Below, piece after piece: positions 34,411 to 39,871 of a stretch of DNA of 39,871 nt. The translations under genes and the position numbers were made by a program. The notes under the pieces were generated by a model. The model had not been told where the DNA came from. It did not search any database and saw nothing but the letters and a program-made list of their open reading frames with translations. This DNA comes from Acanthaster planci (lineage: Eukaryota; Echinodermata; Asteroidea; Valvatida; Acanthasteridae): NCBI RefSeq assembly GCF_001949145.1, contig NW_019091598.1:46569-86439 (forward strand), given 5' to 3'. Position 1 is the stretch's first letter. Every line of letters starts with the position of its first letter.

Positions 34411-34634
34411 GTACGAAAGCCTAAACGTGCCACTGACAAAAAATAATCAGTGGGAAACTAATTCGTAATAACGAATTACTAATTACAGATTACTAACACT
34501 GCTCGTAATAACTGATTATAAAATTTGTAACAACGGATTAGTAATTCGTTATTACGAATAAGTAATTCGTTACCGCAAATTAATTTCTCACTGTTTTTTT
34601 GGGGGGGGTCTGTGGCATGATTGGGCTTTCGTAC
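34411..34634. mobile_element. 224-bp fold-back element flanked by ATTG
   Basis: The left arm GTACGAAAGCC and the right arm GGCTTTCGTAC are exact complements. Farther in, CAGTGGGAAACTAATT and the complement of CAGTGAGAAATTAATT match, and the centre is rich in GTAATTCGTTATTACGAA palindromes. ATTG flanks both ends (34407-34410 and 34635-34638), a possible 4-bp target-site duplication. It lies 190 bp from the GATGCG-flanked element. Confidence 0.7.
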
Positions 34635-34837
34635 ATTGGCGGATGAGATGGGGAACTCGTGTACAATTACATTCTTTCTCCATGATGTATACATGTAACT
34701 GGGGCCATAACCATTTTAAAGAAATGTATATTTTTGGAATTTGAAAGGCACTGTGGGGAGTGTATCATTTCCCAAATCGTACAAAAAGCCCCCAAATAAA
34801 AAAATAAAACTACTGCCGGTAAACAACTTTTGTAAAG

Positions 34838-35008
34838 GGGAACAACAAAATTTTGATGAAGGAACAACCATTTTTGTTGAGTGAACAAAGGAAACAACCA
34901 ATTTGTGTAGGGAAACACAAATTTTTTCTAGGGAGCAATAATTCTTGCGAGAGAAAAACAGTTCTTGTTGAGGGAACAATTTTGTTCAGGGAACAACAAA
35001 ATTTTGGT
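34838..35008 (+). repeat. Degenerate minisatellite of GGGAACAACnAATTTTTG-type units
   Basis: About eight units of roughly 20-24 bp, each starting with a GGAACAA-like block followed by a T-rich block (AATTTTG, CATTTTTGTTGA, AATTTTTTC). Spacing and sequence are irregular. Open frames crossing it in either direction simply reflect the repeat. Confidence 0.65.
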
Positions 35009-37636
35009 AAGCTGCAACAACTACATGTAGGTCAGGAGGGTTTCCCACGCCGCACTACACATGCACTACTGTTGCTTTAAACACACCCCACTGGGCAGAG
35101 TCTTCATGTCTGTTGATAAGGGCTTTCTTCCCACCCTATTGACAACTGCCTAGTCTCTCTGTAAATTGTCCGCAGTCGCAGTGTGTTGTTTCAATGTCTG
35201 CTTTCATAGATTATAATTGTTCCCTCAACAAAATATTTTCTTCGCCGACTTTAGTTTTTGTTCATACAACGTCCCTTTAAAAACCACCGTAGCTCGCAGT
35301 GCGTTGGGGGAGAAAACAAAGCGGTACTTTTTGTGAATGCTGGGATGTAAACTGCAGCTTAATTATACAAATTTCGCTCGTGGTCCAGGGCCTGTTCTGG
35401 TGCTGGACGACGAGCGCAAAGATACGCCGGATGAACAGTGGCCTATGTGGGAGGAAAGGGGAACGATGTTGACCCCGGGTATATGTTGTTATTTTTAACG
35501 AATCAAGCATGCTTAACTTTCAAAACCACTCCCACCTTTTGGGGGGCCTTTCATGGATTAAAAAAATATATAGTTTTAAGGGAAACAAAATCCCCGTTTT
35601 AAATTTGCGTCTCCACGATCCTGAAAATAGGAAGTCAATATCATGAGCTGAGGATGAGAGCATCTTGAAAACATGATGTTGCTTCCTGAGATAACTGTTC
35701 ACTGGATGACTACACCCTCAGAGTACAACGTTCACTTCCCGATGAGTCAAAGTATCACTGTCAGGGTACCGTAATCCCCTGGTAAAATATTTCAGAATGT
35801 CGACATCGCACCTGCGTAATGCCATCCCTTGATATATTATCACCAAAACGTCATCATCACCAGTGTTAAACTACTTCTAGGATGCTGTCATTCCGTAAAA
35901 ACAAGGATTAACCCATAATGTCATCGGCCTGTGATAAAAAACAACTTGCCCCAAATTATTGTCGTCATTATTGTCAGGATCTCAACACGTGGGCGGCACG
36001 TCCAGAGCTCCGTAGTACTATACCTTTAATTTGGTTCACGGATTATGTTTTGGGGTTTAGTTATTCAATGGGCTGCAGTTTTAAATCGTTTTACTGAGGT
36101 TTTGTTTTTCAGTCGTTTTGCTCTGAAGTTGTCTATTTCGTTTGAGTAGTATTAAAAAAAAATATTATATTAATTTGAGCCAAATTTTATAATTTGTTAG
36201 ATTAAAACCCCACCAACCCTGACTAATGCTATTTTAGGAGCAAAGGTAAATTTAAAGAAAAGCTTTTCTTCCTGACTTGGGATTTCCAATAGTTTGGAAG
36301 AAAGTGACTCGGCAGTACTATAAAACAAACACACAATAAAAGCTTGAGTGTTTTAGTGCCAAAAATGAAATACCCATCTTCACAACAGCTTGTTAAGGAC
36401 CCACAGTCAACATCTGCATAATCTTGAGCTATCTGAATATTGTCAGTGGACCCACTGGACCTTCTTATACAATGCAGTTATTGTTGTCCGATGTTCATCT
36501 TATAACTGATGTTCAGAAGAGATATGCAATATGTTATTCCAAGTTCTTTAAATTAGAATTGATGAAATAGAAACAAAAAGCAAAGACAAATATCAAGACC
36601 ATTTTGATCTTTTCTTATAAATTTTATTTCTTCCCTGCATAATGTCCCTAACTACATTGGGTATATGCATGATATTTGGTAATTGTGATTTCATCCAAAC
36701 CTCCTTGTTTTTTATTGAATAAAAATATTTTAGTTGGCAATGTATAACATGTGGTTTTGAATTTCTCACCAAAGTTTTCCACTTTTCAAATCTGATTCAC
36801 TTTCAAGATTTTTGCAGGAACACGAAAGTATTTCTGCTAACGTTTCAATTGGTCACATATCACTTCAAGTTGACCTGATTTACACTTGATTTCAATTGTA
36901 ACTAGCAATCTTGAATACAATGAAATAAGTCAAATTACATTCCAAAATTATTATAGCTGCCTTGATATGATCTCTGTCCTATGGGAAAACACTGATACTG
37001 TAATTAAAATGTCACAAAATGTCACATAATGGTTCCCTTTGATCTTGAGTATCGCACAAAAATTTCTCATTTTAAGCAGTCACATGAATTTCTTCTATTC
37101 ATTTTTCCCCCTTTTTAAAAGCTGATTGCAAAAACACGATCAATCCTAGTCAATACTGTGCTGTTCTGTATCCTAATCAACAGCATCACTTTAATTTTTT
37201 GTTGTTGCCTGTATAAGCAGTTACAAAGACATAAGTATGATATATAATATAATAATACTTAATATCATAGGATACTTGAATTTCTAGAACTCCAAAATGA
37301 AATCTATTTTAACAGCTGATCATTTACAAGATTTGTTTTATCTTAACCTGTCCAATGTCAGCTCAAGAACTGCAGGGCTCACAATTATCTCTTGTTTGAT
37401 GAATGATCAGATTTTGTTTACACTCTTTCTTAGATAAGGCTGGGTGGAGAAGTGCACCTTATCGATGTAAGACAATAGAAAAATAACCATTCAAATTAAT
37501 ATCAGCAACAATTGACCACTTTCATAGCCAATTTATCTACATTTCAAGGTCCATAAAGTTGTCATGTTTTAACAGTCTCTTGTCACAATAAAATGTTATG
37601 TTATAGCCTATGGGTTACAGATGGAACTGAATCGAC

Positions 37637-37642
37637 TTTATT
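37637..37642 (-). promoter_or_regulatory. AATAAA overlapping the stop codon of the right polycystin-like gene
   Basis: On the minus strand TCAATAAAG contains both the TAA stop (37640-37638) and an AATAAA hexamer. In the left copy the equivalent bases are TCAGTAAAC, which has neither AATAAA nor the same context. If functional, the mRNA would end almost at its stop codon. Confidence 0.35.
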
Positions 37643-39870
37643 GACAAAGAGAGTGAGGAATGGCCAAGGATGTGGTGGCTCTTTTGTCACTATGTCTCTT
37701 CATTACAGTCACTACAACAGCCTTAAGTGTGTCCAAGATGACAGCCTGGATGACAATGGCGATGATGGAAGTTGTCACCCACTCCCACAAAGTATGCCAG
37801 CAGACACCATGGAACNGATGACACAGACCACAGTGTGGCAAATATACAGGATATAATCAGGAAGATCTGGACAAATGCTGCTAGAATTGAAAAGCAAGAT
37901 CTGGCACAGTGCTTGCTGGATGCGGTTGGCTTGATTTCAGACAAACTTTGGTTCCCTTGAGATATGTCTTGCTTCCCATTGGCCGAATCTTTACTGATGA
38001 TGATGTCATTCCTCAAGGAATCTGTATCCGAAGTAGACAAGGTGGATGAAGATTGAATACCATCCATGGCGACAGCGGAGTCAGAGTTGGTGCTGACGGG
38101 CAGTCTGGTAGTTGGTTCCTCGCAAGGTCTGATTTCAATGGTGCTCACTTCGTTATTGTTGTTCTCATTTGTGTGGTCGAGGCCAATCATCTTTCTCTCA
38201 GCTTCCTCTTGAGCTGATGTGATGCTGCTCCAGCTGCCTGAAGATGAAAAGCTTAGAGTATCCAGCTGGTTTTCGATCACTTGACTCGGTGTCAGGAAAA
38301 TAGATTCACAGAAGATGCCTGTGGATCTTGTTGCACAATGGTTATTAGTTGCAATTATGTTGGTCTCACTGTCAACAGACGGGACAGTTGGCATGTGAGT
38401 CAGATAAGTCTTCATGACAGCAAGCATTTCAGCTTCCTTCACCTTGTACTTGGCATCATTCTCCTTCTTTGACTTTGAGCAGAATCCTTTCAACCACTTT
38501 CTCAATCTGAAGAAGAAAGACGTGTGGTTGATACTTTTCTGTACAGTCACTTCTGGCATTTCAAATTCTATGGGCAAGTCCACAATGTAGTCTGAACCTG
38601 TCACTGGACTGTGTTGATGTGTCTCCTGCTTGTAAGGTGTCATGTGTTCTTTCTTCAACAGGCCAGATATAGATGTAGCTCTTGTGATGGAGTCAGGTTG
38701 CTGTCTTGACAATTTATTCAGAGGTGGTGTAGATGGAGCAATGCAGCATTCATCCCAACTACCAACAGCGTTGTTTGATCCTTGGACATTATAATCCTCT
38801 GGCCATTGGTATGAAGTAACAGATGAATCTGTGATGCTTGCCAATTCACTCATATCAGTGCAGCTCAAAGATGTTGAAGAGTCACTGAGATCAATTGTAG
38901 AGCAGGAGTTGTTGGTGAGGGGAGTAACATTGGTCAGAGTGCTGCTTGTGCTCTCCTCTGAATCCAAACTGGAAATACTGATGGAAGAACTGGAGAAACT
39001 AGTCTTGGTAGTCAGAGAACAGGTTGAGCTACACTCTGAATCAAAACGGGAGCTGGAGTTGGCAGAACCAAGATGATACAAGCCTTCAGGATTATACATG
39101 TTGTATCTGACCGAGGCAGTTTCTTGTGAACAACCAGCTCCTGGGTCGTAGTATTTGCTCCCTGCGGTCCGATGACAAACAGCACACTTGTCAAGACAAG
39201 TTAACTTGTGATGGCATTCAAGCCGGTCAGCAGCACAGATAGGTTTAGAATCTCCACAAACATTTTTGGAGATATTGGTTGCCAAATCACTGTTGATGCT
39301 GAGGTCTGGTTTGATATCAATGCAAGAAGGGATACTGGAGATGACACACTGATTGGCAATGTTGTTGCACAAAGATGTCATATCGGTGTTCTGTTTCTGG
39401 TTACTCTGGTCAGTTGGTCTGGTTCCCTGCCACAGCATATCTGGAGCACTGACGGACTTTTGAGGGAACCTGTCTTTGACATGCTCAGTATCACCACTAC
39501 TGTTGCTGAAGTGGCTTGGTGCAGACTGAACTTTCTTCAGCTGAGAACTGTCGCTAGTATTCTCAAACAAGTTCTTGCTCTGTTCCACAGGAAATGCAGC
39601 AGGTCGACCACAAGATGACAGAAGGGTCGGAGCAGTGCGGCAAAGTAATTCGATCAGAATGAGAAAAGGGAAAAGCACAGCACTAACCCCCGCTGCCTTG
39701 ATCACCATACCCATGGTGATGTCAAATCCCATGGGACTGACCACTACAAACTCTTGCAGAGATGGCTGCAAAAGTGGCTCTGACATCAACCGCACTGCAA
39801 CCATGGTGTAACTGATGCATGTAAACAAGCAGGTGATGCGACGGGATCCGGTGAAGTTCCCCTGATGCCA
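37638..39870 (-). CDS. Polycystin-1-like membrane protein, partial (right copy; one N breaks the frame)
   Basis: The frame is open from the window edge (39870) to the N at 37816; dropping that N restores it to TAA at 37640-37638, 743 residues in all. The start FTGSRRITCLFTCISY corresponds to the polycystin-1 segment after the PLAT domain (FTRVQRLTCCLSLLL-like). Next come a hydrophobic helix (VIKAAGVSAVLFPFLILIEL, about residues 57-76), about 580 Ser/Thr-rich residues with a Cys/His cluster (CHHKLTCLDKCAVCH), then helices starting CFSILAAFVQIFL and WVTTSIIAIVIQ. Order and spacing fit PKD1/PKD1L/PKDREJ helices 2 to 5. The six channel helices are not visible. The extracellular part lies beyond the window. 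Polycystin-1 proteins act in cilia, mechanosensing or sperm-egg contact; the role here is unknown. Confidence 0.75.
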
Positions 39871-39871
39871 A

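Larger units (their letters stand above)
25811..37636. other. Non-coding spacer between the zinc transporter and the right polycystin-like gene
   Basis: No exon of a recognisable gene is visible. The stretch holds a Harbinger-like MITE (27169-27361), GC-richer DNA at 27.0-28.4 kb that might include an upstream promoter, a tRNA-like SINE head (31235-31305), coding-like minus-strand segments (33007-33836), two fold-back elements (34060-34634), and a degenerate minisatellite (34838-35008). From about 35.5 to 37.6 kb it is AT-rich and featureless to my eye. Direct copies of GGCCACC...GTGCCCTTCC near 26990 and 27050 form a small local repeat. Confidence 0.5.

Noticed and set aside
35336-35477. Possible initial coding exon on the plus strand (starts MLGCKLQLNY, before a GTATAT donor)
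   Set aside because: Composition is protein-like, but no partner exon follows in the next 2 kb, and much of it is a hairpin (CGCTCGTGGTCCAG with CTGGACGACGAGCG). Not enough to call a gene.
37638-39870. Right polycystin-like copy as a pseudogene because of the frame break
   Set aside because: The only break is at the N; more than 680 codons before it and 58 after are open, so a sequence gap or error is more likely than decay.

Overview
The window is animal nuclear DNA, not bacterial: coding sequence is split into short exons with GT-AG introns, the exons make up only a few percent of the window, and the spacers are AT-rich and full of small DNA transposons, a LINE remnant and tRNA-derived SINE-like pieces. 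The two gene families found (a ZnT1-type zinc exporter and polycystin-1-like membrane proteins), together with abundant CATGTA/TACATG words and TTAACCCTAACCC words, suggest a marine invertebrate, perhaps a deuterostome. The phylum is a guess.

The clearest gene is an SLC30A1/ZnT1-like zinc transporter on the minus strand. I resolve seven coding exons with matching splice phases: 25762-25586, 22828-22600, 18510-18301, 17431-17243, 16259-16177, 13326-13144 and 12124-11924, giving a 423-residue protein. It has the His-Asp pairs of the transport site (H43/D47 and H220/D224), a short His-rich loop, the cytoplasmic C-terminal domain and a Cys-rich tail. Exon 6 can also be read through its donor into a short alternative tail that meets a stop and then AATAAA in intron 6, which suggests a second isoform.

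The window is flanked by two copies of the 3' part of a polycystin-1-like gene, pointing toward each other. The left copy (2-178, plus strand) is cut by the window edge. The right copy (39870-37638, minus strand) holds two membrane segments, a loop of several hundred Ser/Thr-rich residues, and two further membrane segments. It is interrupted only by one N at 37816; ignoring the N restores the frame. The left edge of the window lies at the equivalent position of the other copy, so an assembly join is likely there. A candidate terminal exon with three 42-bp coding repeats (4494-4641, plus strand) is phase-compatible with the left copy.

Layout: 1-178 polycystin-like end; 179-4493 spacer or intron with one MITE; 4494-4641 candidate exon; 4642-11590 non-coding with SINE, MITEs and a 20-bp minisatellite; 11591-25803 zinc transporter gene, with transposons in most of its introns; 25804-37637 non-coding with a Harbinger-like MITE, a tRNA-like SINE head, unrecognised coding-like segments at 33.0-33.9 kb, and two fold-back elements at 34.0-34.7 kb; 37638-39870 the second polycystin-like copy. 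Several mobile elements have target-site duplications that can be read directly. I found no CRISPR array, rRNA, intact tRNA or complete autonomous transposon.
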